Origin: Euphorbia lathyris
Taxonomy: Eukaryota; Streptophyta; Magnoliopsida; Malpighiales; Euphorbiaceae
Reading direction: 5' to 3'
Assembly (NCBI RefSeq): GCF_963576675.1
Contig: NC_088917.1
Span: 75,812,610 to 75,876,609 of the forward strand
Length of the DNA: 64,000 nt
Below the pieces are notes generated by a model. The model saw nothing but the letters and a program-made list of their open reading frames with translations. It had not been told where the DNA came from and did not search any database. Below, piece by piece: positions 24,035 to 36,094 of the stretch; position 1 is the first letter of the stretch, and each line of letters starts with the position of its first letter. The position numbers were made by a program, and so were the translations under genes.

Positions 24035-24047
24035 ATGGTATTAGAGC
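24035..24047 (+). other. Copia primer-binding site
   Basis: TGGTATTAGAGCC differs by one base from the usual TGGTATCAGAGCC, complementary to initiator methionine tRNA. It follows a sequence ending CA, as expected for the end of a 5' LTR. The start of that LTR was not found. Confidence 0.75.
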
Positions 24048-24334
24048 CTTCTGGAAGATCTAGAGATCTCAGTTCAGAAATGGTGAGAAGAAATCAAAGA
24101 GAGAGGGAGATTCCATGTGATGCACTTTTCTCTAATGTAGAAGGGCATGAAAATCAAGAAAGAGAGGAATCTTACGTATCGCAGAGGAAGATCAGAAGAT
24201 CGAAGGGAAAGAAACAACGAAGGTAATGGGCGAGAACAGAATGAATAGAAAAATCGTTGAGATCGAAACGAGGAGCATAACAACATGCACGATGATTAAG
24301 AAAGGAACGACGGTATTCCATATTTTTTAATCAA

Positions 24335-25345
24335 ATGAATTTGCGAGAAAAGGATGATAATCCTAGTTTAACTATACTGAATTTTCAACTTACTGGTGAT
24401 AATTACATATTATGGAGAAGAGCCATTATTCATGCGTTAAATGTGAAGGAGAAGAGTGATTTGATCCTGAAAGATCCGATTGTACTAGAGGAAGGAACTA
24501 TTGCACATAAAAAATGGCTGAAGACAGAATGTCTTATTACAACATGGATTATAAATAGCTTGGCTAAAGATGTAGATGAGGGATTTAAGTATGTATCAAC
24601 TTCAAGAGAGCTTTGGAAGGAACTTGAACATCGTTTTGGAGCAAGTAATGGCCCAATGATATACAAACTTCAAATAGAAATCACTTTGCTAACATAAGTT
24701 AATCTTTTAATCTTGCATTATTATAACAAGTTGAAATGATTATGGGATGAAATGAGTTTTTTAACACCTATTCCTAGTTATCATTTTGTAGTTGCTAGGA
24801 ATTGTGTGTATAGTGCTTTTCAGAGAAACTGATATTGCAGAGGAATCAAAACCGATTCAATTTCTAATGAGGCTTAATGAATCTTATGATTATGTGAAAA
24901 TCAGATTCTTCTGATGGATCCACTTCCAAATATAAATAAGGCATATTCGATGTTATTAAAGGTGGAAAAGCATAATAAAATCTCTATTGATTAAGTTTCT
25001 GAAATATCTAATTTTGCACAAAATGATAGGAGATGTTCAAACTATAAAGGTATACATGTTAATGATTCTAAGGCAGATAAACATTATGATAATTGTGATA
25101 TGACTGAACATGTTCTTTTTACTTGTTTCAAAATAATAGGATATCCAGAATGACATCCTAAATATAAACAATAGAATTGGCAAAGGAATCGGAAAGGAAG
25201 GCTAGATGAGTGAAGCTCTTTTAAAACAAACAAGGCCAATGATAAATAGATTGGTACTTCTAAAGATTCAGGTTACAATAATTCAGATGAGGAGGAATCA
25301 AACAGTGAATATATGAAATATATAATTCAAGAAGTTTATAAAATG
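24335..25345 (+). pseudogene. Copia gag remnant
   Basis: From 24335 to 24697 the frame is open and gives Copia gag text (NFQLTGDNYILWRRAI; TWIINSLAKDV; ELEHRFGASN). It then breaks into several frames. Near 25080-25160 a weakened zinc knuckle region appears (NCDMTEHVLFTCFKIIGYPE). The gag follows the primer-binding site at the normal distance. No intact gag can be made. Confidence 0.82.
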
Positions 25346-27114
25346 CTCAAGGGTAAACGACATATTGATACATCAATTTGATACATCTTGAAACAAAATG
25401 GTGTTGTCTATAGGAGGAATAGAACTCTTCTCGATATGGTTAGGCCGATGATGGCTGAGGCCAACTTACCCATTTCATTTTAGGGAGATGCGTTGCTCAC
25501 GACAACCTACATCCTAAATCGAGTGCCCTCCAAATCTGTGCCTTCCTGCATATGAACTATAGACCGTTTGCAAGCCCAGTTTAAACTATTTAAAACCTTG
25601 GGGCTCCACCGCTTTCGCTCAGGACACCTCGAGCAAGTTTGGGAAAGTACGCCCGATGGGTAAAAAATGTATCTTTATAAGATACCTATAACTATCAGAA
25701 GGATATGTTCTTGTGGGAGAAAACAAAGATGGAAGAGTCACAAAATTTGAATCACGAGATCTTATCTTTCTAGAAAACGAGTTTCCAAAATCAAGTGATG
25801 CCAACTAAGATAGCACTCTCTATGAGGAATTAGAGCATAACGGACCTCTCAATTTGAGTGGGAGAATTTCAGAGGAAACTGATAATATTCAAATCACTCC
25901 AAAATTCAAGGAACAAGACCATGTCAATGTACCTCAAAACGTTACAAACACTCTAGAACCGAATGAAAGTGGGAGTGTTATTCCCCATTATTATGAAAAT
26001 ATGGAACTTGGTCCTTGTGGGAGCATTCTGAATTATGATGAATACATGAAATTCGTCTACCAGAATTCGGAACCGCATCGCACTACAAAGACAAAAAGTT
26101 GATCACCGACGATTCAGTGTCGAAGGCTCAGCTCTTTTAGTAACTTATTATGATGATATGGAACCGAAAAATATTCAATAAGCTCTCTCGTATCTCGAAA
26201 AGGACAAATGGATTAAGGAAATGGAAGAAGAAATGACTTCCATGCAAGTCAACCATGTTTGGCAATTGGTTGACTTACCTAAGGGTAGAAGGGCAATTGG
26301 GAACAGATGGGTTCTCAAGATTAAGCGAAAGACTGGTGGCAGTATCGAAAGATACAAGGCTCGCTTAGTCGCCAAGGGCTATACACAACAGGAAGGAGTA
26401 GATTTTGAGGAGAAATTTTCTCCTGTTGTGAGATTTACTTCCATAAGGCTCATACTCGCAATTTTGGTAGGTTTGGACCTAGAGCTACATCAAATGGATA
26501 TTAAGACAGCCTTTCTCAATGGAGAATTGGAAGAAGAAATTTACATGCAACAACTTGTGGGTTTTATTCAAGAAGGCTACGAACTAAATGTTAGCAAATT
26601 GATCAAATCGATCTATGGCCTTAAACAGTCTTCAAGGCAATCGTACCTTCGTTTTTAGGGTAAGTTACATATGTGGTGTACAACTTTTGCCCCAAATCAC
26701 ACTTTGATGTACAACTAAAATTTTGTCACACTAAACTGTACAATCTTTTGGCGACCTCCCACTAAAGTGTACAACCGGTATTTTTAACCGGTCAAAGTCT
26801 GGTCAACGCGCCACCTCATCACTTTTAACCTCCTACCTCATCACTTTTAACCTCCTAATAAATAAAAAGGGATCCCACCTAATGTTAAATGACTAATTTA
26901 CCCTTAATTAATTTTCTTTTATTTTTTTATTTTCTTTTATATTAATATCCATATTTTCTCTCTCTTAATTATCTCTTCTCTCTCCTAATTCTTTCTTCCG
27001 TTTTCTGCATCTTCCATCATCCTCATCGCCACCAGCCGCTTCCATCGTCTTCACCGCCACTAGCCGTTTTCTGTAATTTACCCAATGAATAACAAAAAGA
27101 AAATGATAATATAA

Positions 27115-27430
27115 TTAAGCCTCAATTGGCGTTTCCGATATGCTTTCTAAGTGCAGCCGCCATACACCGACACATCCTCTTCTTCGATCTTGTTGTGTAG
27201 ATATTTTCTCCAATAAAATCTCGCTCAAATACTGTTTGTCGTCATTGAAATGGAGTTGGAATCACCGCTGCTTTGACAAGTAGTAGTATTATCTCTTTTT
27301 TTCCTTCTGTAAAATTTATAAACACGAATGTAGGTCAAAAGAACAAAAAAGAAATTTGTGAGTCACCCTAAGCCTATCTTGTGCTTGTTTGTTGTCATTT
27401 AAGAATTAATTAGCTTACTTACCTTCATGG
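27115..27430 (-). pseudogene. Possible captured gene fragment inside the MULE
   Basis: On the minus strand, 27115-27262 holds a frame of about 50 codons ending in TAA. AGGTAAGT at 27417-27424 would make a good splice donor after an open stretch ending in Phe-Thr-Met-Lys. TTTTACAG near 27310 would make an acceptor. This looks like pieces of an exon-intron gene, but I do not recognise the protein. It may be chance. Confidence 0.25.
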
Positions 27431-27808
27431 TGAAATCAAGCAGCGAAAAGGTTTGAGCAGTTGGTTCCAAAGTGCTGAGTTTGTGAGTGAGAACAGAACA
27501 GGTCGAATTTGTGAAGAAATATAGAGAGAGAAGGTGATGATGCAGCATCTTATGGTGTTCTTCATTTCTCCCTCTCTCTACGAGCCTATCATAGAGAGAG
27601 AATAGGAAAAGAAGAGTAATGGAATTGTTGAAATATGCTCAGCTGGGAGGCTGGTGGGGAAAGTCGCGGTCACCGTTAACTACTGCTACTTCTGCAGTGT
27701 TTGGATCGGAATTAGCGTCGGCGGTAACAAAGGGTGGTATCTCGATCTCTGTCCTGCAGGAAGCAAGGGAAGAGGGGGAATTCGAGAACAGAGGGTAAGG
27801 GTTGTCGG

Positions 27809-27810
<2 letters not shown>

Positions 27811-27857
<47 letters not shown>
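27811..27857. repeat. (TA)n microsatellite
   Basis: About 23 TA units inside the MULE. Confidence 0.95.
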
Positions 27858-27859
<2 letters not shown>

Positions 27860-29240
27860 AAGAGGTGGAGGCAGAAGCGGCTGGTGGCGGTGATGACGGT
27901 AGAAGCGGCTGGTGGCGATGAGGACTATGGAAGATGCAGAAAACGGAAGAAAGAGTTAGGAGAGAGAAGAGATAATTAAGAGAGAGAAAATATGGATATT
28001 AATATAAAAGAAAATATAATTAAGGGTAAATTAGTCATTTAATATTATATGGGACTCACTTTTATTTATTAGGAGATTAAAAGTGATGAGGTGGCGTGTT
28101 GACCAGGCTTTGACCGGTCAAAATTACCGGCTGTATACTTTAGTGGGAGGTCACCAAAAGATTGTATAGTTTAGCGTGACAAAATTTTGGTTGTACACCA
28201 AAGTGTGATTTGGGGTAAAGGTTGTACACCATGTATGTAATTTACCCTTCGTTTTCATAATGACATGACATCGAATGACTTTAATCAAATTGAAGAAGAC
28301 CATTGTGTCTACACAAAACGCTCCGAAAATAAGCTTATCATTCTATCATTATATGTTGATGTCCTAATTGCAGGTAATGATATGGATTTTGTAAATCAAA
28401 CCAAAGCTTGGTTAAGTTCAAGTTTTGAGATGAAAGATATGGGAGAAGTAACATATATTCTTGGGGTTCACAAGGGACCGCACTAAGAAACTATTGGCCT
28501 TGTCGCAAGAGACTTACATCAACAAAGTTCTTGAGCAATTCGATATGCGAGACTGTAAACCCATAGATAGCCCGATGAGCAAAGATCATGTTTTGAGCTC
28601 AAAGATATGCCCCAAAACACAACAAGAATCCAGAAAATGGAAAATATTCCTTATACAAATGCTTTTGGTAGCCTTAAATATGCAATGTTATGCATTATGC
28701 CTGATATCTGCCATGCGGTTGGGATGGTAAGCATATATCAATCAAACTCAGGTCAAGCTCATTGGTTTGTTGTAAAGAGAGTACTCATATATCTCAAAGG
28801 AATAACAGACTACTCTCTGTGTAACAAAGGAAATGATATTCTACTTAAAGGATACACATATGCAGACTAGGTAGGAGATTTGGATGAAAGAAACAGACAT
28901 GTATAGATTTATCCACCATGGAAGCTGAGTATGTGTCTTACTTATCCGTAGCCCAGGAGGCCATTTGGTTGAATAGATTCATGGATCATCTAAACATTGT
29001 ACAACAAGCTCTCTAGTAATAATTAGCAGTGATAGTCAATCTGCTATTACTTTCTCTAAGAATCAAAGTTTTCATAGTAAAGCAAGGCATATTAAGATTA
29101 AGTATCACTTTATTAGAGATTTAGTTGCACGCAAAGAAGTTTGTATGAAATATATTTCGACTCATAATATGGTTGCTGACCCTCTAACGAAACCTGTTAA
29201 GAAAGATGTTTTTATGAAACATCTTAGGTTCCAGTGATTA

Positions 29241-30159
29241 CTTAGGATCTAAACATATTTCTATTACCTGTACTTTGAATTCAATAAAGTATCTTTTTGA
29301 ATCACTTATAATACACGTATATGTGAATGTTGTATGTTAATGTTTGCAATTGAGCATATCAGACAGAGAATTCTGCTCGCTCATACGAGCGCTTACCCTC
29401 ATTTTGTTAATTATGGTGACAAAGATATGGATGAGGCGAACTTTTGATTAAATAAGAACTTGCTCAATAATTGACGATGTCTTGCAGTAATAATGGATCT
29501 AGGTTCATTAGTTTGCAAGATAGAAATATACATACAAGTGGATAAGTATGTATACAAAAGATTATTTATAATCTGAGATTTCAACTAGAGTTATTTGAAT
29601 GAAATCTTCTATCTAAGATAGCCGAAGGTAGTTCTATAATGAGAGAGACTAAGGTTAGATGGTATGACACATCGAAACTAAAACCTTCGTATGGTCTTGT
29701 TTTGTGCATAGACATGGGCTTCCTTCAGATGGAAGGATTTGAACACCAATCACATGTTTTTCATACCATGTGTGCTTTGTGACCCATAGATGGAAAAAGG
29801 AAAATCTCACTTTTTTCCTGGTGTAAGACTCTCTTCGTGAAAAAAATATTTTTCTCGAAACATTATCCTCGATACCTTTAACTAGTTCAAGAAGTGTAAT
29901 TTATTTTGGCTACTTTGGAAGGATGCTCTTAAGATCTAAGTACTAATTCAGCTCGGACAGGGCCAACTGGACAAGTAATTATACATATGTGCACGCTTGT
30001 GAATATAAATGAATTGTTGAGATAATAATTATTACAGTGGATGTGATATGAAGTCTAGGATAAAGTATACCATTTTTTAATTACACACATAATTTGAGAG
30101 GTGCGAGTATGAACGAGACAGAGTGATAGAATATGTTTCCGTTACGTGCGAGTGGAAGA
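29241..30159 (+). mobile_element. Copia 3' non-coding region
   Basis: About 0.9 kb lies between the RNase H stop and the polypurine-like AGTGGAAGA at 30151-30159. It matches 34980-36094 in words and order (CAGAGAATT...TCACAT/TCATAC...ATGGTGACAA), so both belong to one Copia family with a long 3' spacer. Confidence 0.7.
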
Positions 30160-30640
30160 TGTAGGAATAAATGGAGTAAACGAATCCTGGCCCATTTACT
30201 GATCCATTTATGGCCCGCCCGTAATCTAATCAGTTAGGGTTAGGGTTAGGCCTTTAGGTTTAACCTAGCTATAGATAGATAGCTATGGAGGCTAAACCTA
30301 ACACCCTAATAACAAAAGATTCAGAAACACTGCATAAGGCAATTTTCACTATGTTCCCTCTCCCTAGTCGTCGCCCTCTTCTGTTCTCGGGTAGCGTTTT
30401 TAGTTCGTGGAACAATGGAGATTGCTCCTTCAATGTACTAGCCTCCTGGATTGGTGATACGGAGCCAATGTTGACTACTTCCGTTGTTGTTCAACGGATC
30501 TGCGTTACAAGAAGTAAGACTAAATCTGTTGATTTATTTATTAATAGATCCGGATTAATTACCCGTCTCTTAAAGATTAGAGAAATCCATCATGGCTGTT
30601 TAGAGAGTCTTCAGATATACTACTAAACCAAAAACGAACA
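30160..30640 (+). mobile_element. Probable Copia 3' LTR (end uncertain)
   Basis: It starts TGTAGGAATAAATGG just after the polypurine tract. A TATA-like stretch, CTATAGATAGATAG, corresponds to GTATAAATAGATAG in the related LTR at 36095-36384. The right end was not fixed. Confidence 0.55.
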
Positions 30641-30769
30641 AATAGTAATAATAATAGGAATTAGTTATAATAATAATATAATATATTTTATTCTTTTGAG
30701 GAGTACATAATAATAATATATGTTAAACCATAAATTAAACCATTAAAAATAGTTGCCTGCAATATTTCT

Positions 30770-31220
30770 TCTGGTCTTCATCTCATCTCTTTCCCCTCTT
30801 TTCTCAAAACCTCATCATCTATCAAATACATAATTTTTTTTATTTTATGAATCTACTTTGAAGAGAAAGAGGGAAGTTTGTATGTCTTCTTCCTCCTCCC
30901 ACCGGGTTAGATTTGCTGTGTTTTTTTTATTGTCGCTATTTTCTTTTCTGTCCGTGTTCATAAATTTCGTATGATCTCTTTATTCGTCTGAATTGCATCT
31001 GCTCTCTATTATTATTTCGTTTATACCATTTTCGAATTTAGCACGAGCGGAAACAGTTTATCTTGTCCATGAATCAATGGATCTACATGGTTGCAACAAA
31101 AGGAAGGATTCACATCCGAATGCTCGGAATGGTGTAAATGATGATGATTGGATTACAGATGCTTTTCTACGGATTTGGATTTACGAGAAGTATATGTTTT
31201 CTTATTCTTTTGTATTTTAA
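30770..31220. repeat. Segment paralogous to 39640-39860 plus 44290-44560
   Basis: It shares ACATTTTC.GATTTAGCA, TATCTTGTCC, GATCTACATGGTTGCAA and GTATATGTTTT with 44340-44560 in the same order. Its upstream part resembles 39640-39860, on the other side of LINE 2. It lies downstream of gene C, as the other copy lies downstream of gene D, so it belongs to the duplicated unit. It looks gene-derived (UTR and intron-like), but I cannot name it. Confidence 0.6.
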
Positions 31221-31351
31221 TAATTTTGATGATTATTTTTACTCATTGTAGTCGTTTTAGTCCATTTGTGGATCTTGTAAGGTTTTATTCCTTATATTCT
31301 TTTTTGTTGTACTTGTTGTTTATTAAAAAAAAATCTGATGTAGTATAAAAT

Positions 31352-33260
31352 TTATACCCTCCTGCCCCCTTCAAGTCCAGTGTGTAGTTCTGAAAAGAAA
31401 AAAAAAAATTAAATGTCAGTAAATACAAAATTGAATATAACCTAACATTATTAACTCATGTTGTTTTTAAATGAAATTAAGTAAACTGAACTGAACTAAA
31501 TGACACGGAACTAAATTGAAATTATATTATTAGATTTCAAAAATAGTAATAATTAAAATAAAAATATAATAATAATAATATATAATTATAATAAATAATG
31601 ATAAATTACTGAACTCAAATAACTGGTATTGAAACTAAATAACAAAGAACAGAGTCTTAGTCCTTACATTATTATTTAATATTTTGTTTAGTTTTGGTAT
31701 TTTTAATAATATATTATAAATTTTTTAATTTTTTTCTATTTAACAGTTTAATTTTTTACTATTGATTTGCCACTGACCTATTAAGGGTAAATAACATTTT
31801 TAGTACCTGCATTTTAGGATGTTTACACTTTAGTATTTGGAATTTACTTTTTCATTTAAAAATTATTATTTTAAATATTAAAAATACACTTTTATATTGT
31901 TGTTTTTAAAGTAAATATGTTTCCTTCATCTCTTTCTCTCTCTTCTACTCTCATCTAATTTTAATAAAAAAATATAATTTAGCATATAAAAATTAAAATG
32001 ATTCGGATATGTGACACACTCATTTCTGCCATGTCAAACTTGTCTGTCAAGATTTTAATTAATATATAGTAAATTATCTTATATGTCATCATGATGTAAA
32101 TATATATTTCAAAGAGTTTTTCTACATAAATTGAGTCAAATGAATTATCTCAATAATTTTATTAAAGAAAATAAATTAGAAATTTGTGAATGCATTTTAC
32201 TAACAAAAAAAAAAGTAAATTACATCCGTTACCACTAAACTTTACTTATTTTTACGGTCTGATCATTAAATTTTAAAACGTAACATAAAAGCCACTTACT
32301 TTACATTTTTTAACATTATAGCCACTAAACTTTAACTTATGCCTCAAAATGGTTAATGACTTCAAAATGAAAATGTTCAAGAATTAAAATTGTTAAGAAT
32401 AACATTTACCATGCATTAAAAAAAAAAGAATAACATTTCCTATAAAATTATATTTTTTATTTTCCAAAATCACCATTTTTAAGCTTTCTTTCTCTCTAAA
32501 AGTTCATTTTCTATCTCCTAACCAAACAACACATACCTGACCGCAAAACGAATTTGAACAATTAAAGTTGCTTAAAGTACCATCAATTCCTGAATTTTTT
32601 ATTTTAAGGTCGGCAATGATCATTTGATGCATTGATTGAAACTGTAAAATTGAGTGATTTTTATGTTACATTTTGAAATTTATTGGTAATACCATGAAAA
32701 TGAGTAAAATTCAGTATCATGGTTGTAATTTACCCAAAAAATTATCAAAATCACACCATTTTAAACTCTCACCCCCAAAAATCTAAACAAAAATTATACA
32801 GTAAAACCTCCATACAGAAATACCAGGCTATTTATATAACAATTGGAAGATTATTACTAAATAGATTTGGAAATAGAGGTTATTACCAAGTTGAGACCAA
32901 GTTTTTTTATAACAAAATAGAGATTATTCCTATATAGAGTATTTCTATATAGAGGTTTTACTGTATATAATTTTATTTTTGAAAAGACAAAAGAATAACA
33001 TAAATAAATACACAAATAATTTAATTCAATATATAAAACTTACGATATTGAGGGGTATCGGAGGAGCAATCAAGTGCACACAACTTCAGGCAATTTTCAT
33101 GAGACAAATTAAAGACCTTCATTTGGGCACAATCATTAGTACAAGTACTAATACAATTTGCCACTTCATTAGGATTCTTAATTGATTCAATTAATGGAAA
33201 CTCACTCATTCCTAATATCATTATATTTGCAATTAAGCATCCAATAATTTGATTTCCCAT
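31352..33260 (-). CDS. Thionin-like secreted cysteine-rich peptide, gene C (two exons)
   Basis: Exon 1 is 33044-33260. The proposed exon 2 coding sequence is 31352-31389, for a total of 84 residues. The signal peptide is residues 1-26. Six cysteines at 36, 40, 44, 57, 61 and 65 keep the two C-x3-C-x3-C blocks, with a longer loop between them than in gene A. The donor GTAAGT (complement 33038-33043) is at the same place as in A, B and D. The acceptor is a long pyrimidine tract ending TTTTCAG before 31389. Exon 2 lacks the early stop of A and B, so the tail is about 12 residues; this part is less certain. The intron holds a MULE-type MITE and an Emigrant-like MITE. The role is inferred as a secreted defence or signalling peptide. 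Confidence 0.68.
31390..32212. other. Gene C intron, AT-rich part
   Basis: No repeat or coding content is recognised beyond microsatellite-like TAATAATAA stretches near 31570. Confidence 0.4.
32213..32735. mobile_element. Decayed MULE-type MITE, family 1, in the gene C intron
   Basis: It begins AAGTAAATTACATCC and ends GTAATTTACCC. The internal arms and the middle match 2560-3083 and 12000-12515 (TTCAAGAATTAAA, CCAAACAACAC). A-runs on both flanks hide the target duplication. Confidence 0.8.
32799..32963. mobile_element. Emigrant-like (pogo group) MITE
   Basis: The 165-bp element starts CAGTAAAACCTCCATA and ends TATAGAGGTTTTACTG, with TA on both sides. These ends match what I recall of Emigrant/Lemi1 pogo-like elements. 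It shares terminal sequence with the longer element at 38490-39616. Confidence 0.88.
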
Positions 33261-33450
33261 TTTTTTTGTTAATTAATTTTGCCTCTCTTTTCATAATTTA
33301 CATGGTTTTGAGATTATATATATACTACTTTAATTAATGGGTTATTTTAGTAAACTCAATAAATCATGCTAATAAAATTAATATTCTGTTTAAGATCCTT
33401 AAATTTTGTCATTTGTTTAGGTAGATTTACTTTTTCAATTTGTATTTTTG
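33261..33450 (-). promoter_or_regulatory. Gene C promoter blocks
   Basis: The proximal block is 33307-33362, with the TATA-like TATATATAAT on the minus strand and TTTACTAAAATAA. The distal block is 33387-33450. They align with genes A, B and D. Confidence 0.6.
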
Positions 33451-33519
33451 GATGCTAATAGTTTTTTATGGATATATATATAAATAAATACTAATTTGCA
33501 TTTATTGTTTTATTAATAT

Positions 33520-33991
33520 GGTTAATTACAAATAACTACCATATGGTTTGGCCGATTTGCAGACCTGTATCTGCGGTATTTTTTTTTTTTTTTTGCAAAA
33601 AGCAGCTATGTGGTTTGCGAAATTTTGCATTTGAGTTCACTTTGTCAGAAGTTGGTCGATAATGATCTTGAAATGAAAATTTTCAAGAGTTAAATGATAT
33701 TTTAAGCAACTTTAATTCTTCAACTTTTTAGGTTTGGGGTTATTATGTGTTGTTTTTTTATGAGAGAGAAAGATATGTTTAGAGAGAGAAAACTCCAAAA
33801 TAATGGTTTTGAAAAATAAAAAATATGGTTCCATAGTAAATATGCTACTAAACAACTTTAATTCTTGAAAATTTTCATTTTGAGTTTGTTATCGGTCAAA
33901 TTTGACAAAGTAAAAAAACATGTAAATTTTTTTAACCACAGGGTTGTGTTTGCAATAAAAAAACCATATGGTAGTTATTTGCAATTAACCC
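33520..33991. mobile_element. MULE-type MITE, ACCATATGG family
   Basis: It begins GGTTAATTACAAATAACTAC and ends GTTATTTGCAATTAACCC. A perfect 10-bp duplication, TTATTAATAT, lies at 33510-33519 and 33992-34001. It is 472 bp. Confidence 0.9.
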
Positions 33992-34108
33992 TTATTAATA
34001 TTATAAAGTATACTATTAATTAGTGGAAATCTTCAAAAAAAAAAAAATACATTATTATTAATAGTAAAGATAGTCCTTTCAAAAGAAAGTATATTAAAGA
34101 TAATAGTT

Positions 34109-34577
34109 TTTTGAGTAAAGGGAATGAGCGGAGCTATAAACGGACATCCCAGCTAGGCTGGCACTTTCGAAGTCTAAACTCGCAATCCTGAACTATATAT
34201 AAAAAATAAATAAAACGTTTACAGAGAAGGAGAAAACAAATGAAAAAATAAAGAATGAAACGAAAAGAAACCTATGAGAACCTAAAATTTATAGCATTAC
34301 AGATGCCCTGTAAAATGAGTTCATGGCAGAAAGCATGAGCTGAGTTCCACCATTGAATACCCGAGGCTGTAACCCCGTGTCTAGAAAGCAAGTCTGCAAT
34401 CCAGTTTCCTTCCCTGAAAATATGAGTAACGATGATGTCCATGGTAGAGCACTGGTATAGACATTTCATCCAAGGTTGTCTGACCTTCCAGGGGATCATG
34501 GATGAACGGGTCTTCAGCAGGTTTACCACGAAGGTAGAGTCCGACTCTATCCAGAGTTTGCACCATCCTCCCTCCCT
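34109..34577 (-). mobile_element. L1-type LINE fragment with 17-bp target duplication (LINE 3)
   Basis: TATTAAAGATAATAGTT flanks both sides exactly (34092-34108, 34578-34594). The minus-strand frame at 34272-34529 encodes the end of an RNase H domain (HIFREGNWIADLLS) related to the end of LINE 2 (HIFREGNQVADLL). Both end in the same untranslated words, GCCAGCCTAGCTGGGATGTCCG. It is a severe 5' truncation of the LINE 2 family. Confidence 0.92.
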
Positions 34578-34616
34578 TATTAAAGATAATAGTTATTTAT
34601 AAATAGGATAGAGTTT

Positions 34617-34720
34617 GCACAAATACTCTTAATATTTACAGTCATAAGCAATTTTACCTCTAACATCTAAAATGGTACAATTTTACTTTTAAAGTTGGCA
34701 AATTAATATATTTAAATTCA
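34617..34720. mobile_element. Fragment of the AACGTCTAAAATGGTGCAATTTTAC MITE family
   Basis: Words such as CAATTTTACCTCTAACATC match the elements at 57815-58402 and 58425-58990. No ends are visible. Confidence 0.45.
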
Positions 34721-34779
34721 GTGAGATATTTGAATTTTTTTTTTGTCAAACTCGTACAAAAAAAAGAGTAATACTACCT

Positions 34780-36094
34780 CACATACTTCTATAGTAATAA
34801 AAAGTGATACTCAATCTGCTATTGCTTTTAGTAAAGATCAAAGATCTATAACAAATCAAAGCATATAGGGATTAAATATCATTTTATTAAAAAATTAAAT
34901 GCACAGAAATAAGTTAATATGAAGAATAAATACACTCATGATAGGGTAGCATATCCTTTTATCACGAAGGTTTTATGTAAAACATGTTAAATCTCAAGGT
35001 TTGTGGATTTAAATATGCTTATGCTTTTTTAACATGATTTTTTAACAAAGTTTTGGATTTTTTCAACACACGAGTGTGAATGTTATATACTGTTATTATA
35101 TTATTAATATGCATGTCAAACAGAGAATTAATCCACTCACATGAGTGTTCACCTTTATTTCGTCACATGGTGACAATAATAAGGATAAAGTTCTTAAATA
35201 AATCGAGAGCTTGTTTAATAATATACATAAATCGAGAGCCTAAACTATGAAAATAATTTTATTAAATTGCAAGATGATGATATACATGCAAAAGAGAATA
35301 CATATAAGAGATTACATGTATCCTAACAGGCAAATTGAGAGTAACTTTAAACTCACGGCTGTATAGTCGAAAAGTAGTCCTTAAAAAAGTGGACTAATTT
35401 CAAATGTTTAGGTACATCTAAAACTAAAATTTATGTATGATTTTAATGAGAGACGTACACTTTTTTTACAAAAGGAAACGATAGAACGTCATAACACATG
35501 ATTTTATACCATGTATGCTTAACGATCATGAGATGCAAAATATACAATCTCAACTTGTCCTAGTGTGAGACTCGCTTCGTAAAACTGTGATTTTTTAAAA
35601 TTTTATCCTTAGGACTATTAATTTATTCTGAAAGTATAATCTAATATGGATATCTTAGAATGATGCTCTGTAAGGGCCATGCCTGATTGCACTTGGAAGG
35701 GACTGATCCTACAAGCGAGATGGATTCTAATGGAAGGAATATAGTAAGAGGGAAAGATTTCCATCTGTTCACATCTTAATGTATCTATGTTTCATTTCCA
35801 GGACAATTATGCACATGTGCGTAATTGTGAAATAGAAAACTTTAGAGACAAAAGGAATTATGGATGTCAGTGAAATCTAAGATAAAGCATACAACTTGTT
35901 ACAATATGTGTTCAATCAAAACATTATATATCTCCAACGAGTACTATATTTGATACATGTCAATCAAGACTCTATATATCTCCAACGAGTGTATAGCATA
36001 CTAGAACTCTCAATAATATGTCGATCGCTCGAACTATTTGCATGTATGAGTGAGACGAAATAGGAAATATGCTATGTTACATACTAGTGGGAGA
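34780..36094 (+). mobile_element. Copia 3' segment: RNase H tail and 3' spacer
   Basis: About 34800-34980 is a degenerate copy of the RNase H end seen at 29030-29240. The spacer follows the same order as 29241-30159 and ends in the polypurine-like AGTGGGAGA at 36086-36094. Everything upstream is missing. Confidence 0.75.

Larger units (their letters stand above)
26658..28247. mobile_element. MULE, family 2, 1.59 kb, inserted in Copia RT
   Basis: The ends are GGGTAAGTTACAT and ATGTAATTTACCC. The 10-bp flanks TTCGTTTTTA and TTCGTTTTCA differ at one base. The inverted arms are unusually long, about 400 bp, reaching CGCCACCAGCCGC against its complement. The middle (about 27070-27790) is unique within the window and could be captured host DNA. 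Confidence 0.9.
25383..29240 (+). pseudogene. Copia pol remnant: integrase end, reverse transcriptase, RNase H
   Basis: Integrase C-terminal text starts abruptly at about 25383 (GVVYRRNRTLLDMVRPMMAE). It is followed by an RT open from 26221 (WVLKIKRKTGGSIERYKARL; QMDIKTAFLNGELEEEIYM). A MULE at 26658-28247 interrupts the RT. RT resumes at 28248, where the usual YVDD active site reads YVDV, lacking one aspartate. RNase H text follows to about 29240 (HSKARHIKIKYHFIRDL, VADPLTKPV). Several stops are present. Protease and the integrase N-terminus are missing between gag and this segment, by internal deletion or by joining of two elements. Confidence 0.88.

Noticed and set aside
27654..27979. Two overlapping open frames through the TA microsatellite
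   Set aside because: They consist of an IYIYIY run plus arms of a MULE. No credible product.
30236..30258. Telomere-like TTAGGG repeats
   Set aside because: Only about three units, inside a Copia LTR. The plant telomere repeat is normally TTTAGGG, and there is no array.
32719..33185. Plus-strand frames across the Emigrant-like MITE and opposite gene C
   Set aside because: One covers the MITE; the other is the reverse of the gene C exon.
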